A stretch of DNA of 64,000 bases, taken from positions 1-64,000 of the forward strand of contig NZ_CALDPF010000015.1 in NCBI RefSeq assembly GCF_937912035.1, written 5' to 3'. Position 1 is the stretch's first letter. Every line of letters begins with the position of its first letter. Of the stretch, positions 33,399 to 42,644 are shown piece by piece. A model generated the notes under the pieces. The model did not search any database. It worked only from the letters and a program-made list of their open reading frames with translations, and was not told the DNA's origin. Origin of the DNA: an uncultured Bacteroides sp. GTDB taxonomy: Bacteria > Bacteroidota > Bacteroidia > Bacteroidales > Bacteroidaceae. The position numbers and the translations under genes are program-made.

Positions 33399-33713
33399 AT
33401 GAAAGAGAAGTTGGAAAATATATGGAATTTTGTGCGTCTTCACAAATACGGTGTCACATTGGCTGTATTTGTGCTGATAATTGGTGTTCTGGATGAGAAC
33501 AGCTGGATTCGCCGTTTGGAACATCGCGCTGAAATAAACAGACTGAATACGGAAATCAGGCATTACAGAAAGCAGTTTGAAGAGGACAGCAAATTGCTGA
33601 AGGAAATCTCTACCAATCCGGAGGCACTGGAGAAAGTGGCGCGCGAAAAATACATGATGAAGAAGGAAAACGAAGATATATTTATTTTTGAGCAGGATTT
33701 GGAAGATGAATAA
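33399..33713 (+). CDS. FtsB/DivIC-like septum formation protein
   Basis: A 104-aa bitopic inner-membrane protein: short cytoplasmic N-terminus, one membrane segment (YGVTLAVFVLIIGVL, ~17-32) and a periplasmic coiled coil (LEHRAEINRLNTEIRHYRKQFEEDSKLLKEI) ending with the EKVAREKYMMKKENEDIF motif of DivIC/FtsB. In the divisome these proteins pair with FtsL/FtsQ and help activate septal peptidoglycan synthesis. Its stop overlaps the next gene by 8 bp. Confidence 0.88.
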   Translation: MKEKLENIWNFVRLHKYGVTLAVFVLIIGVLDENSWIRRLEHRAEINRLNTEIRHYRKQFEEDSKLLKEISTNPEALEKVAREKYMMKKENEDIFIFEQDLEDE

Positions 33714-34047
33714 ACTGGATAATATAATAGCTGTTGCTGGTGCGGTAGTGTTGTTTGTTGGACTGATATTGCAGTTCGTAAAGTTTGAATACGCACCGTA
33801 TATTTACATTGTCGGGGCACTGATGTTCGGGTGGATTCAGGCAAAGACAGGAAGATACTTTGGTAAGAACATAGTTCTAAAACGACTGAAACGTCAGCAG
33901 TTGATAGGGGCTATGCTGCTTGTTATAGCAGGAGTGATGATGATTGTGTGGCATCACAACGAATGGATTTTATGCCTGAGTGTAGCAGCAGTGCTTGAAC
34001 TATATACTGCATATCGTATCCCGTACGAGGAGAAGAAAGAAGAATAA
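33706..34047 (+). CDS. Membrane protein, four hydrophobic segments (113 aa)
   Basis: A small polytopic protein (NIIAVAGAVVLFVGLIL, YAPYIYIVGALMFGWIQ, GAMLLVIAGVMMIVW, WILCLSVAAVLELYTAYRI) with a basic cytoplasmic loop (LKRLKRQQ) and charged tail. I do not recognise a named family. It overlaps the end of the FtsB/DivIC-like gene by 8 bp and must be co-translated with it, which hints at an envelope or cell-division link (inference). Confidence 0.8.
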   Translation: MNKLDNIIAVAGAVVLFVGLILQFVKFEYAPYIYIVGALMFGWIQAKTGRYFGKNIVLKRLKRQQLIGAMLLVIAGVMMIVWHHNEWILCLSVAAVLELYTAYRIPYEEKKEE

Positions 34048-34069
34048 CACGACATTCAGAAAATATTAA

Positions 34070-34115
34070 AGAGCCGTTCTATGCAAGTATTGTGTAGAGC
34101 GGCTCTCGAATTTTA
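34070..34115. terminator. Bidirectional terminator
   Basis: A 12-bp stem (34070-34081 with 34095-34106) followed by a T-rich run separates convergent genes. Confidence 0.82.
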
Positions 34116-34117
34116 TA

Positions 34118-35749
34118 TCAGTTTGTTGCCTTGAATATAGGGATACCTCCCTGTTCGTCAGGATTGAAGGCATACCATATATAATGGTCGTTATCATTAA
34201 CAGGCAGTTTGCACAGACGCAGACGTTCGTTGTATGTTCCGTAGGCGACTTCCCATGAATCTGGCGGTGTGACATGTTTTGTCCTTATTGCCTCTGCAGG
34301 TTCTTTCTTGAGCGACATTCCTGCTTCTATCCATGCCTGAGTGGCATCCAAGGTGTATTTCGGATAATTACTCTTGCAGAATTTGTAAAGAATAATTCCT
34401 CTTCTTTCCAGTCCCATTGGTTGGTCTATCACTCCGATGTTTGTGAGATGATCAAGGAAACGGTACAGGAAATCTTCATTCTCTACTATCAGTCGGCGTG
34501 TAAGTCTCTGCCATGCCTTGGCATTGTAGAAACCGTCCAAAAGTCGTGAAAGAAGTCTGGCTGTCTGCAGTTCGTCAGATGTAATATCGTTCGTCTTGAG
34601 TACTTCGTATGGTGGCAGGGGAGAATATCTTATTCCTAGCTCTTCAGCTCTTCTTCTCATTTCAGTTCCCGGAAGCAGTTTCAGTGATTCCAGCTGAATC
34701 TCTCCTGCATTAAGTTCTGCAAGTGTGCGCACGTCTTCGAATATCTCGTTCAGATGATAGTGTGGCAATCCTGCTATAAGGTCTGCATGAGTTTCCATAT
34801 TCTCGAGTGAGCACAGGAATTTCAGTCCTTTCATCGCATCTTCAAGTTTTCCGGCACGTCGGCTTGTGGTTAGTACTATTTCTCTCAGACTTTGTATTCC
34901 TGCTTCCAGATGCAGAAGTCCTTTAGGCATTGACATCAATTCTGCTTTCAGCTCTTCTGACAGTAATGCCGGATGTATTTCAAGATGGAAATTCATGTCC
35001 GGATACTCACGAAATAGGGCAAGCAAGGCTTTTGCATAACGGGTGTTGTAGTTGAAAGTGCGATCCAGCACCCTTATGTTTTTAATGCCATGACTGTGAA
35101 TGATTTCTATCCTTTCTCTGATTGTGTCTATGCTTAGGTTTCGTACAGGTTTGTCACCTCCACTGACGCAAAAGGCACAAGTGTTGAAACATCCTCTGGT
35201 TGTCTCCAGTTGTACGAATGGTTTGTCCCAGTTGAACAGTTCGCTCTTTTCAGGATATTCCAGAGCAGTGAAGTCCGCAACTCTTGCCATACCGTTGTCG
35301 TGGTATTCTCCATTATCATCCATATAGCATAGTCCGGCAATGTTCTTCCATTCCTCCTTATTGTCGAAATGCTTCATCCACTGCTTGAATCCTATTTCAC
35401 CTTCACCCCTGAATACCGCTTCTATAAAATCATTTGTTGTAAGGAATTTTCTGTTATCTCCAAGAAACTCCGGGCCTCCTAGGATTATCCGGCATTGTGG
35501 CAATAGTGATTTCACACGGCATGTTATATGCAATAGTGCTTCGTGGTTGAAGAGCCAGCAAGTAGATGCAACGATATCAGGCTTGTGTTTATAGATCTGT
35601 TCTGCTACCATTCCCGGATTTTCGTTTATAGTAGCCGAAACCTTAACCCAAACGATGCTTTTGTCGTCTGCCAGCTGGGCGTGCAAGGCCGGCAGTGCAA
35701 GTGATGAATGTGCATACGAACTGTTCAAGTCTAACCAGAGTAATTTCAT
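34118..35749 (-). CDS. B12-binding-domain radical SAM protein (DUF4080 type)
   Basis: A 543-aa enzyme. The N-terminal ~140 residues form a cobalamin-binding-like Rossmann domain (CRIILGGPEFLGDN). The radical SAM core has the cluster motif TRGCFNTCAFCVSGG (C-x3-C-x2-C) and the typical LEIHPALLSEELKAEL strand. The C-terminal part (about 370-540) corresponds to DUF4080. Members of the B12-dependent radical SAM class are methyltransferases or ring-rearranging enzymes; the substrate is not known. It is single and not in a biosynthetic cluster. Confidence 0.88.
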   Translation of the reverse strand: MKLLWLDLNSSYAHSSLALPALHAQLADDKSIVWVKVSATINENPGMVAEQIYKHKPDIVASTCWLFNHEALLHITCRVKSLLPQCRIILGGPEFLGDNRKFLTTNDFIEAVFRGEGEIGFKQWMKHFDNKEEWKNIAGLCYMDDNGEYHDNGMARVADFTALEYPEKSELFNWDKPFVQLETTRGCFNTCAFCVSGGDKPVRNLSIDTIRERIEIIHSHGIKNIRVLDRTFNYNTRYAKALLALFREYPDMNFHLEIHPALLSEELKAELMSMPKGLLHLEAGIQSLREIVLTTSRRAGKLEDAMKGLKFLCSLENMETHADLIAGLPHYHLNEIFEDVRTLAELNAGEIQLESLKLLPGTEMRRRAEELGIRYSPLPPYEVLKTNDITSDELQTARLLSRLLDGFYNAKAWQRLTRRLIVENEDFLYRFLDHLTNIGVIDQPMGLERRGIILYKFCKSNYPKYTLDATQAWIEAGMSLKKEPAEAIRTKHVTPPDSWEVAYGTYNERLRLCKLPVNDNDHYIWYAFNPDEQGGIPIFKATN

Positions 35750-35784
35750 ATATCAAAAATGAGAGTAAGAATATATTACAAAAG

Positions 35785-35838
35785 AAAGCGAAGAACCACA
35801 ATAAGCCGGCTGTATCAGGCTTTATGATTCTTCGCTTT
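35785..35838 (-). terminator. Terminator of prs
   Basis: AAAGCGAAGAA (35785-35795) pairs with TTCTTCGCTTT (35828-35838); the minus strand continues with a T-rich run. Confidence 0.8.
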
Positions 35839-35861
35839 ATATTTTTATATTGCGATGAATA

Positions 35862-36803
35862 TTAAGGAATCAGGTACTGTGAGCTGATTGATTCGTTAGT
35901 CATCACGCGACGGATAGTTTCAGCGAACATGTCTGCAATTGAAAGCTGTTTAACCTTAGCGCAACGGTTTGCGTATGGAATACTGTCTGTAAATACAATT
36001 TCTTCCAACTGAGAGTTCTGTACACGTTCAGAAGCAGGACCTGACATAACGCAGTGTGAAGCGATAGCTCTGACTGAGTTTGCTCCGGCTTCTTTCATGA
36101 TGTCTGCAGCCTTAGTGATAGTGCCGGCTGTATCAACCATGTCGTCAACAAGAACAACATCTTTTCCTTTTACGTCACCGATAATCTGCATAGAAGCTAC
36201 TACGTTGGCTTTTTCACGAGTCTTGTGGCAAAGAACCAATGGAACATCGAGGAATTTAGCGTATGTGCTGGCACGCTTAGAACCTCCAACGTCAGGAGTA
36301 GCTATTACAAGATTCTCCAGATTCAATGACTGAATGTATGGAGCGAAGATTGTAGATGCATACAAGTGGTCAACAGGAATATCGAAGAATCCCTGGATCT
36401 GGTCTGCATGAAGGTCCATTGTAATCAGACGATCGATTCCTGCTACGCTGAGAAGGTTCGCTACAAGCTTGGCACCGATAGAAACACGTGGTTTGTCCTT
36501 GCGGTCCTGGCGAGCCCAACCAAAGTAAGGAACTACTGCAATAATACTCTTTGCAGAAGCACGCTTAGCAGCATCAATCATAAGGAGAAGCTCCATAAGA
36601 TTGTCTGAGTTAGGGAATGTTGACTGAACAAGGAATACGTGCTGACCACGGATTGACTCTTCATAAGATACAGCGAACTCTCCGTCAGCAAAGTGAGTAA
36701 TTTTCATGTTACCAAGTTCGCATCCTAAACTGTTGCAGATTTTTTCTGCCAAGTATCTCGAGTTTGTACCAGAGAATACTTTAAAAGGTGATTGTACGTT
36801 CAT
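35862..36803 (-). CDS. prs: Ribose-phosphate pyrophosphokinase
   Basis: The enzyme makes PRPP from ribose 5-phosphate and ATP for nucleotide, histidine and NAD synthesis. The 313-aa length is normal. Visible blocks are FSGTNSRYLAEKI, FADGEFAVSYEESIRG, the flexible-loop YFGWARQDRKDKPR, ITMDLHADQIQGFFDIPVDHL and the PRPP-binding VVLVDDMVDTAGTI. A near-perfect promoter precedes it and a terminator follows, so it is monocistronic. Confidence 0.96.
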   Translation of the reverse strand: MNVQSPFKVFSGTNSRYLAEKICNSLGCELGNMKITHFADGEFAVSYEESIRGQHVFLVQSTFPNSDNLMELLLMIDAAKRASAKSIIAVVPYFGWARQDRKDKPRVSIGAKLVANLLSVAGIDRLITMDLHADQIQGFFDIPVDHLYASTIFAPYIQSLNLENLVIATPDVGGSKRASTYAKFLDVPLVLCHKTREKANVVASMQIIGDVKGKDVVLVDDMVDTAGTITKAADIMKEAGANSVRAIASHCVMSGPASERVQNSQLEEIVFTDSIPYANRCAKVKQLSIADMFAETIRRVMTNESISSQYLIP

Positions 36804-36834
36804 TGTAAATAGATATATTGCCTTGATTTGTTTG

Positions 36835-36866
36835 CAAAGTTATACCATTTATATAAGTATGTCAAA
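36835..36866 (-). promoter_or_regulatory. Promoter of prs
   Basis: On the minus strand TTTG (36866-36863), 20 bp, TAACTTTG (36842-36835). Confidence 0.82.
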
Positions 36867-36894
36867 CGTTTTGCAGGAAAAATACAATAAGTAT

Positions 36895-37503
36895 TTAGTC
36901 AGCAAGACGTTTTAACTTTCTGAAATGGTCTATAAGTTCTTGATAATTGTTGTCTGAACTATGGTTGAATTTAGACCACAGCCCTCCCAAAACGGCTGCT
37001 CCTCCAAACCCGAAATCCTTGACTCTTAGTATGTTCTCTTCATCTATACCCCCTAACGCGATGACTTTCTTGTCTATAATGTCAGCCTTAACAGCCTCAC
37101 GTATAGCTTCAGGAGTGAACTTTGATGAATATCCTTCTTTTGATATACTGTCGAATATAGGACTGAGAAAAACATAGTCGCAAGTCTTTTTGTCTTCCTT
37201 TACTTCTTCGAGTGTATGACAGGAAGCGCTTATATGTCCGGAATAATTGTCCGGTGCTATAGGATTGCGGCTGTTCAGGTGAATACCTTTCAACTTATAT
37301 TCATTACATAAGTAGAAATGGTCGTGTATTACGATTTTCTTATGATATTTTTCCGGAATGAGCGTGAGCAGTCTTTCTGCGTAAACCGCTTCTGTTCCGG
37401 GTTTGCGAAGATGCAATGTGTCTAACCCTTCTTCGAAGAGTGCATTTAATATTTGGTCCTCCTCTACAAAATATTCTGGAGTTGTTATCAATATCAGTTT
37501 CAT
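36895..37503 (-). CDS. TenI/ThiE-like thiamine phosphate synthase paralogue
   Basis: A 202-aa TIM-barrel protein related to thiamine phosphate synthase, the second such gene in this locus. Start MKLILITTPEYF at 37503 is chosen over an upstream in-frame ATG because the -7 box lies between them. Compared with the ThiE at 41990-42640 it has HLRKPG, IHLNSRNP (ThiE has VHLGKND), HTLEEV, SPIFDS and VIALGGI. The changed phosphate and pyrimidine motifs suggest a TenI-type thiazole-tautomerase role rather than true coupling activity, but I cannot be sure. Confidence 0.8.
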   Translation of the reverse strand: MKLILITTPEYFVEEDQILNALFEEGLDTLHLRKPGTEAVYAERLLTLIPEKYHKKIVIHDHFYLCNEYKLKGIHLNSRNPIAPDNYSGHISASCHTLEEVKEDKKTCDYVFLSPIFDSISKEGYSSKFTPEAIREAVKADIIDKKVIALGGIDEENILRVKDFGFGGAAVLGGLWSKFNHSSDNNYQELIDHFRKLKRLAD

Positions 37504-37526
37504 GTGTGTACCACTAAATCTGGACG

Positions 37527-37534
37527 CAAAGTTA
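37527..37534 (-). promoter_or_regulatory. -7 box (TAACTTTG on minus strand) before the TenI-like gene
   Basis: It matches TAnnTTTG 24 bp before the start; no -33 element with normal spacing is clear. It suggests that the TenI-like gene can be transcribed alone. Confidence 0.45.
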
Positions 37535-37561
37535 GTAACCAAAATGAAATATTCCTAATCT

Positions 37562-38254
37562 TTACAGTAAAATCGTATTTGTTTGCAATGTTTTCAGGTC
37601 TATAAACCATAGTTTGTCTGAAAGAATTTCTCCAAAACCGCAAATTATCTTGATTACTTCGTTTGCCTGCACGCAGCCTACCAGACCTGGGGTTACTCCA
37701 ATTACTCCTTTGGGAGGGGCTGGCATTGACAGCATTTCTTCTTCATCGGGAAACAGGTCTCTATAGTTTTTCCCGCCCTGGTAGTTGAATACGGATACCT
37801 GCCCGTCGAAGGCCCTTATTGCACCGTAAACATACGTTTTCCCCAGTTTGACGCATGTATCATTTATGATGTAGCGAGTCTCGAAATTATCGCAGCCGTC
37901 AACTACTATATCATATTTACCGATTATATCTTCAGCATTTTCTGCGGTAAGGCGAGTATTGTAAGTATCAATCTTTATCAGACTGTTCAGTGCATTCAGC
38001 TTTTTTTGTGCTTGAATAGCTTTAGACTGACCGATTTCGATTTCTGAATACAGAACTTGTCTTTGCAGATTGCTTTCGCTAACCACATCATCGTCTATCA
38101 GGCCTATGTTTCCTACTCCTGCACCTGTAAGATATAATGCTATAGGCGAACCGAGACCACCCACACCTACAATAAGTACCTTTGCGTTTTTTAGTTTTTC
38201 TTGCCCGCTTTCTCCTAATTCCGGTAGAATGATTTGTCTGTTGTATCTTTCCAT
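37562..38254 (-). CDS. thiF: ThiF/MoeB/HesA-family adenylyltransferase
   Basis: A 230-aa E1-like enzyme expected to adenylate the C-terminal Gly-Gly of ThiS for sulfur transfer in thiazole synthesis. The nucleotide-binding GVGGLGSPIALYLTGAGVG, the R-finger region ESNLQRQVLY and DGCDNFETRYIIND are intact, as is GVTPGLVGCVQANEVIKI. The usual zinc-binding cysteine pairs of ThiF/MoeB (CxxC before and after this block) are absent: YRDLFP replaces YRCLFP. It is separated from thiH by a terminator-like hairpin. Confidence 0.85.
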   Translation of the reverse strand: MERYNRQIILPELGESGQEKLKNAKVLIVGVGGLGSPIALYLTGAGVGNIGLIDDDVVSESNLQRQVLYSEIEIGQSKAIQAQKKLNALNSLIKIDTYNTRLTAENAEDIIGKYDIVVDGCDNFETRYIINDTCVKLGKTYVYGAIRAFDGQVSVFNYQGGKNYRDLFPDEEEMLSMPAPPKGVIGVTPGLVGCVQANEVIKIICGFGEILSDKLWFIDLKTLQTNTILL

Positions 38255-38267
38255 TTTTATATTAAAG

Positions 38268-38320
38268 TAAAAAAAATACCGGCGGCATCAGATATTTTGA
38301 TTATATCGATGCTGTCGGTA
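38268..38320 (-). terminator. Terminator between thiH and thiF
   Basis: On the minus strand a 13-bp stem (38320-38308 with 38289-38277, two G-U pairs) runs into eight T residues. It would end the thiS-E-G-C-H transcript or let only part of it read through to the thiF-like gene. Confidence 0.75.
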
Positions 38321-38334
38321 CTGAATGTGTGTAA

Positions 38335-39471
38335 TCAGACAGCCTTTCTTGTCTTTATGCAGTCGAACGATGCATCCCAGTCCTTCCATACCGGTTCACG
38401 TCCCAATGCTTTTAAAGCTTTATCTATTTCTACGGCTGTACGTTCGTCGCTTACATGGAATTGTTCAAGTGCCTGAGGATATGTGTAGTAACCTCCGGGT
38501 TCGGTCTTGCTTTCTGCACTCATGGTTGTAACACCTAATGAAGCCATGTTATCGCGGATATGTGCCGGCTCGCGTGTAGAGTAGGAGATATCTACATCGT
38601 GGTCGAATATACGCATGGCGAAAGTTACCTGAGCCAGCTCCTTGTCACTCATGATGACGTTAGGCTGGAAACCTTCATTCTCTGCCGGACGCATACGCGG
38701 GAAGTTTACGCTGTATTTAGTCTTCCAGTAATGTTTCTGCAGATAACGAAGATGATATGCCATCATGGTTACGTCTGTACGCCAGTCTTCCAGTCCTATT
38801 AGTACCCCCATGCCGATAGAGTGAACACCAGCTTGTCCCATACGGTCAAAACCGTTTACACGCCATTCGAATTTCGATTTCATTCCCCTAGGGTGGTAGA
38901 TATTGTATCTGGCTTTGTTATATGTTTCCTGGAAACAGATAACTCCGTTCAATCCGTGTGTTACCAGTTCTGCATATTCCTCAGTCTTAAGAGGCATTAC
39001 CTCTATTTTAAGGTTTGAGAAGTAAGGCTTTGCTAGATCCAGTGCTTTGGCAATATAAGGAACACCTGCTTTTGCCGGGTTTTCTCCTGTTACGATAAGC
39101 AGATTTTCGAACGGGCCGAGTTTCTTAATGGCTTTGTATTCGTTCTCAATTTCTTCTGGTGTAAGTATGGTACGTGCCATCGGGTTGCTGATGTGGAATC
39201 CGCAATACACGCATGAGTTTGTACATGAATTTGTTATATACAATGGTATGAACATAGACATTGTACGTCCGAAACGTTCCTCAGTGTATTTTTTACTGAG
39301 TCGCGCCATCGGTTCAAGAAATTTTTCGGCAGCCGGAGAGATGAGTGCCATAAAGTCATCTACGTCACAACGACTTTTGCCGAGTGCGCGTATAACGTCT
39401 GCCTCGGTTTTTGAGTATATGGCTTTGGTCGTTTCCTCCCAGCTTATTTTTTCAAGTTCGTCACTAAACAT
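38335..39471 (-). CDS. thiH: 2-iminoacetate synthase (tyrosine lyase)
   Basis: A 378-aa radical SAM enzyme that cleaves tyrosine to dehydroglycine and p-cresol for anaerobic thiazole synthesis. The cluster motif is NSCTNSCVYCGF (C-x3-C-x2-C) near residue 85, followed by the ThiH blocks RTILTPEEIENEY, VTGENP and SIGMGVLIGLEDWRTD. ThiH instead of glycine oxidase ThiO fits a strict anaerobe. It starts 11 bp after thiC. Confidence 0.95.
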   Translation of the reverse strand: MFSDELEKISWEETTKAIYSKTEADVIRALGKSRCDVDDFMALISPAAEKFLEPMARLSKKYTEERFGRTMSMFIPLYITNSCTNSCVYCGFHISNPMARTILTPEEIENEYKAIKKLGPFENLLIVTGENPAKAGVPYIAKALDLAKPYFSNLKIEVMPLKTEEYAELVTHGLNGVICFQETYNKARYNIYHPRGMKSKFEWRVNGFDRMGQAGVHSIGMGVLIGLEDWRTDVTMMAYHLRYLQKHYWKTKYSVNFPRMRPAENEGFQPNVIMSDKELAQVTFAMRIFDHDVDISYSTREPAHIRDNMASLGVTTMSAESKTEPGGYYTYPQALEQFHVSDERTAVEIDKALKALGREPVWKDWDASFDCIKTRKAV

Positions 39472-39482
39472 GTTTCTTAGTT

Positions 39483-41174
39483 TTAAATATTCTTTAAATC
39501 GCGACTTAATTTCATCGCGCAGAAGTTAGGACCGCACATTGTACAGTATTCACCGTCTGTGTGGCGTCCTTCATTGAAATATTCAAGGGCACGGTCAGGG
39601 TCCAGTGAAAGGTGGAACTGGTCGCGCCAACGGAATTCGTAGCGGGCCTTGCTGAGGGCGTTGTCGCGAATCTGTGCTCCCGGATGTCCTTTTGCAAGGT
39701 CGGCAGCATGAGCGGCAATCTTGTATGTGATTACACCTGTACGTACATCCTCGCGGTTAGGCAAGCCGAGGTGTTCCTTTGGAGTTACATAGCAGAGCAT
39801 TGCAGTACCAAGCCAACCAATCTGGGCAGCACCGATGGCTGATGTGATATGGTCGTAACCCGGAGCGATATCTGTTACAAGAGGGCCGAGTGTATAGAAC
39901 GGGGCATTGTGACAGGACTTGATCTGGCGTTCCATGTTCTCCTGTATCTTGTGCAAAGGTACATGTCCCGGTCCTTCGATGAATGCCTGTACGTTTTTGT
40001 TCCATGCGCGGAGTACAAGTTCACCCAGTGTGTCAAGTTCTGCAAACTGTGCCTCGTCGTTGGCATCGTAGATAGAGCCCGGGCGGAGACCGTCGCCCAA
40101 TGAAACTGCTACGTCATACTGAGCAAGGATATCGCAAATCTCGTCGAAATGTTCATAAAGGAAAGACTCCTTATTATATATCTTGCACCACTTGCTCATG
40201 ATACTTCCGCCACGGCTAACGATACCGCAAAGGCGCTTGTCTGCTAGATGTACATTGTGTAGACGAATTCCGGCATGAATAGTGAAGTAGTCAACACCCT
40301 GCTCGCACTGCTCTATCAGTGTGTCCTTATATATCTCCCAGTTGAGGTCTTCTACCTTACCGTTTACTTTCTCCAAAGCCTGATAGATAGGCACTGTACC
40401 TACCGGAACAGGACAGTTGCGTACAATCCATTCGCGAGTCTCGTGGATGTTTGCACCTGTAGAAAGGTCCATCAGAGTGTCGCCACCCCATTTGCAGCTC
40501 CACACAGCCTTGTCCACTTCTTCGTCGATGCTTGAAGTAGTGGCAGAGTTGCCGATGTTGGTATTGATTTTCACAAGGAAATTGCGTCCAATAATCATAG
40601 GTTCCGATTCCGGGTGATTGATGTTTGCAGGCAATACGGCACGTCCGGCAGCAATCTCGTCGCGTACAAATTCCGGAGTGATATATGTTTCGATACCTAG
40701 TTCGCGGCAGTTCATGTTCTCGCGGATGGCTACATATTCCATTTCAGGAGTTACGATACCCTGCTTTGCATAATACATCTGAGTACAGCACTTACCTTCC
40801 TTGGCACGGTATGGCAATGCGATATGTTCGAAACGGAGATGATCGAGAGATTTATCGTCACGGCGCATCTTTCCGTATTCTGAAGTGATTGAAGGCAACT
40901 GCTCCACGTCACCTCGTGATGTAATCCAGCTCTCACGCATACGTGGCAATCCTTTCTTCAGGTCAATCTCAATATTAGGATCGCTGAAAGGACCGCTTGT
41001 ATCATATATATATACAGGGGCGTTCGGTGTCATCACTTTCTCGCCGTCAACGATGTTGACAGTAGGAGTGAGGTTTACTTTCTGCATACCTACTTTAATG
41101 AAAGGGAACATTGTGCCTTGCATGTAGGCTTTTTCTGCATGGGCGTATGCTTTTTTATCTTTTTCCTGGTCCAT
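39483..41174 (-). CDS. thiC: Phosphomethylpyrimidine synthase
   Basis: A 563-aa radical SAM enzyme that converts aminoimidazole ribotide to HMP phosphate. The C-terminal cluster motif is CTMCGPNFCAMK (C-x2-C-x4-C), as in all ThiC proteins. Other marks: REWIVRNCPVPVGTVPIYQALEK, DYFTIHAGI and SLGDGLRPG. Some ThiC proteins are longer at the N-terminus, but this start matches Bacteroidota forms. It lies 14 bp after thiG. Confidence 0.96.
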   Translation of the reverse strand: MDQEKDKKAYAHAEKAYMQGTMFPFIKVGMQKVNLTPTVNIVDGEKVMTPNAPVYIYDTSGPFSDPNIEIDLKKGLPRMRESWITSRGDVEQLPSITSEYGKMRRDDKSLDHLRFEHIALPYRAKEGKCCTQMYYAKQGIVTPEMEYVAIRENMNCRELGIETYITPEFVRDEIAAGRAVLPANINHPESEPMIIGRNFLVKINTNIGNSATTSSIDEEVDKAVWSCKWGGDTLMDLSTGANIHETREWIVRNCPVPVGTVPIYQALEKVNGKVEDLNWEIYKDTLIEQCEQGVDYFTIHAGIRLHNVHLADKRLCGIVSRGGSIMSKWCKIYNKESFLYEHFDEICDILAQYDVAVSLGDGLRPGSIYDANDEAQFAELDTLGELVLRAWNKNVQAFIEGPGHVPLHKIQENMERQIKSCHNAPFYTLGPLVTDIAPGYDHITSAIGAAQIGWLGTAMLCYVTPKEHLGLPNREDVRTGVITYKIAAHAADLAKGHPGAQIRDNALSKARYEFRWRDQFHLSLDPDRALEYFNEGRHTDGEYCTMCGPNFCAMKLSRDLKNI

Positions 41175-41188
41175 GTAATTTGTTGAGT

Positions 41189-41965
41189 TTATTCGTTTAA
41201 AAATGAAGTTAAAGGAGATGAAGCAGAAGCTACAAGGTTGTCAGCCTGAATGCCTAATCCTGCTTCGTATGCACGGCGGCCGGCGATGACAGCTTCCTTG
41301 AATGCTATGGCCATTTCCACTGGATTACCAGCAACTGCGATTGCTGTGTTTACAAGGCAGGCTGCCGCACCCATTTCCATAGCTTCGGCAGCATGGCTTG
41401 GAGCGCCAATACCAGCATCGACTACTACAGGAACATTGCTCTGTTCGATGATGATGCGAAGGAAATCGCGAGTCTGCAAACCTTTGTTTGTACCTATAGG
41501 AGCAGCAAGGGGCATCACAGTAGCCGCACCTGCTTCTTCCAGACGCTTGCAGAGTGTAGGGTCGGCCTGGCAGTAAGGAAGGACTACGAAACCGAGTTTT
41601 ACCAGTTCTTCTGTAGCCTTAAGTGTTTCTGTTGAGTCCGGCAACAGGTAGCGAGGGTCCGGATGTATTTCCAGTTTCAGCCAGTTTGTGCCGAATGCTT
41701 CACGGGCCATCTGTGCGGCAAAGACAGCTTCTTCCGCTGTACGCACACCTGAAGTGTTTGGCAACAGCTGTATATGAGGATGAACGATATGGCGCAACAT
41801 GTCGTCTTCCTTGTCATCAAGTTCGATACGTTTCATGGCTACAGTCACCATTTCTGTGCCTGATGCCAGGATGGCTTCTTCCATCTGCTGGTTTGAGTTG
41901 AATTTTCCTGTTCCCAGGAAAAGGCGGGAATCGAATTCACGACCCGCAATAATAAGTTTTTCCAT
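41189..41965 (-). CDS. thiG: Thiazole synthase
   Basis: A 258-aa TIM-barrel that builds the thiazole phosphate from DXP, dehydroglycine and ThiS-thiocarboxylate. The pattern LFLGTGKFNS at the N-terminus, LKLEIHPDPRYLLPD, VMPLAAPIGTNKGL and VVDAGIGAPSHAAEAMEMGA near the active site are all present. It acts with ThiH and ThiS from the same operon. Confidence 0.95.
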   Translation of the reverse strand: MEKLIIAGREFDSRLFLGTGKFNSNQQMEEAILASGTEMVTVAMKRIELDDKEDDMLRHIVHPHIQLLPNTSGVRTAEEAVFAAQMAREAFGTNWLKLEIHPDPRYLLPDSTETLKATEELVKLGFVVLPYCQADPTLCKRLEEAGAATVMPLAAPIGTNKGLQTRDFLRIIIEQSNVPVVVDAGIGAPSHAAEAMEMGAAACLVNTAIAVAGNPVEMAIAFKEAVIAGRRAYEAGLGIQADNLVASASSPLTSFLNE

Positions 41966-41989
41966 ATATATTATGAGTTTTTTGAGTTC

Positions 41990-42640
41990 TTAAATCTGAC
42001 GGCTACTTCTTTCTACCATTTCTACAATTCTACTAGTTTCTTCCACCGGATTTTCAGCTCTTAGTATAGTTCCGCTCAGCGCAATACCAGTCACTCCGGT
42101 TTGCATTATTTCAGGAATATCATCAATCGTGATACCGCCTATTGCGACTATCGGCAGGTTGATTCCTTCAGCTTTCATCTGACTGGTGATTGAACGGTAG
42201 CCTTCAAGACCTAATATCGGGCTTAATTTCTTCTTCGTGGTTGTGAAACGGAACGGGCCGCAACCAATATAGTCGGCACCTGAAAGGTAATGTGCCTTTA
42301 CGTCATCGAAAGTATTGGCTGTTCCACCTATAATGAATTCATTTCCCAATATTCTTCTTGCTTCAGCTATAGGCATGTCGTTCTTCCCGAGATGCACACC
42401 ATCTACCTTCAGTTTCTTGACAAGTTCCACACGGTCGTCTATGATGAAGGTTGCATTATGCTGTCTGCATAATTCCTGAACCTTTACGGCAATTGCCTCT
42501 ACTTCCTCGTCGGAAGCATCCTTCATGCGCAATTGAATCCATCGGCAACCGCCTTCAAGAGCCATACGTGCCGAATCCAGATAAGAATACTGTTCTGTGA
42601 AATGAGTGATGAGCTGTAATTTGAATGCTTTAGTATCCAT
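41990..42640 (-). CDS. thiE: Thiamine phosphate synthase
   Basis: A 216-aa enzyme that couples HMP pyrophosphate and thiazole phosphate to thiamine phosphate. Motifs IQLRMKDASDEEVEA, FIIDDRVELVKKLKVDGVHLGKND, IGGTANTFDDV, YIGCGPFRFTTTKK and IVAIGGI are all canonical, so this one is the likely true ThiE of the pair. It starts 4 bp after thiS. Confidence 0.94.
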   Translation of the reverse strand: MDTKAFKLQLITHFTEQYSYLDSARMALEGGCRWIQLRMKDASDEEVEAIAVKVQELCRQHNATFIIDDRVELVKKLKVDGVHLGKNDMPIAEARRILGNEFIIGGTANTFDDVKAHYLSGADYIGCGPFRFTTTKKKLSPILGLEGYRSITSQMKAEGINLPIVAIGGITIDDIPEIMQTGVTGIALSGTILRAENPVEETSRIVEMVERSSRQI

Positions 42641-42644
42641 ATTA

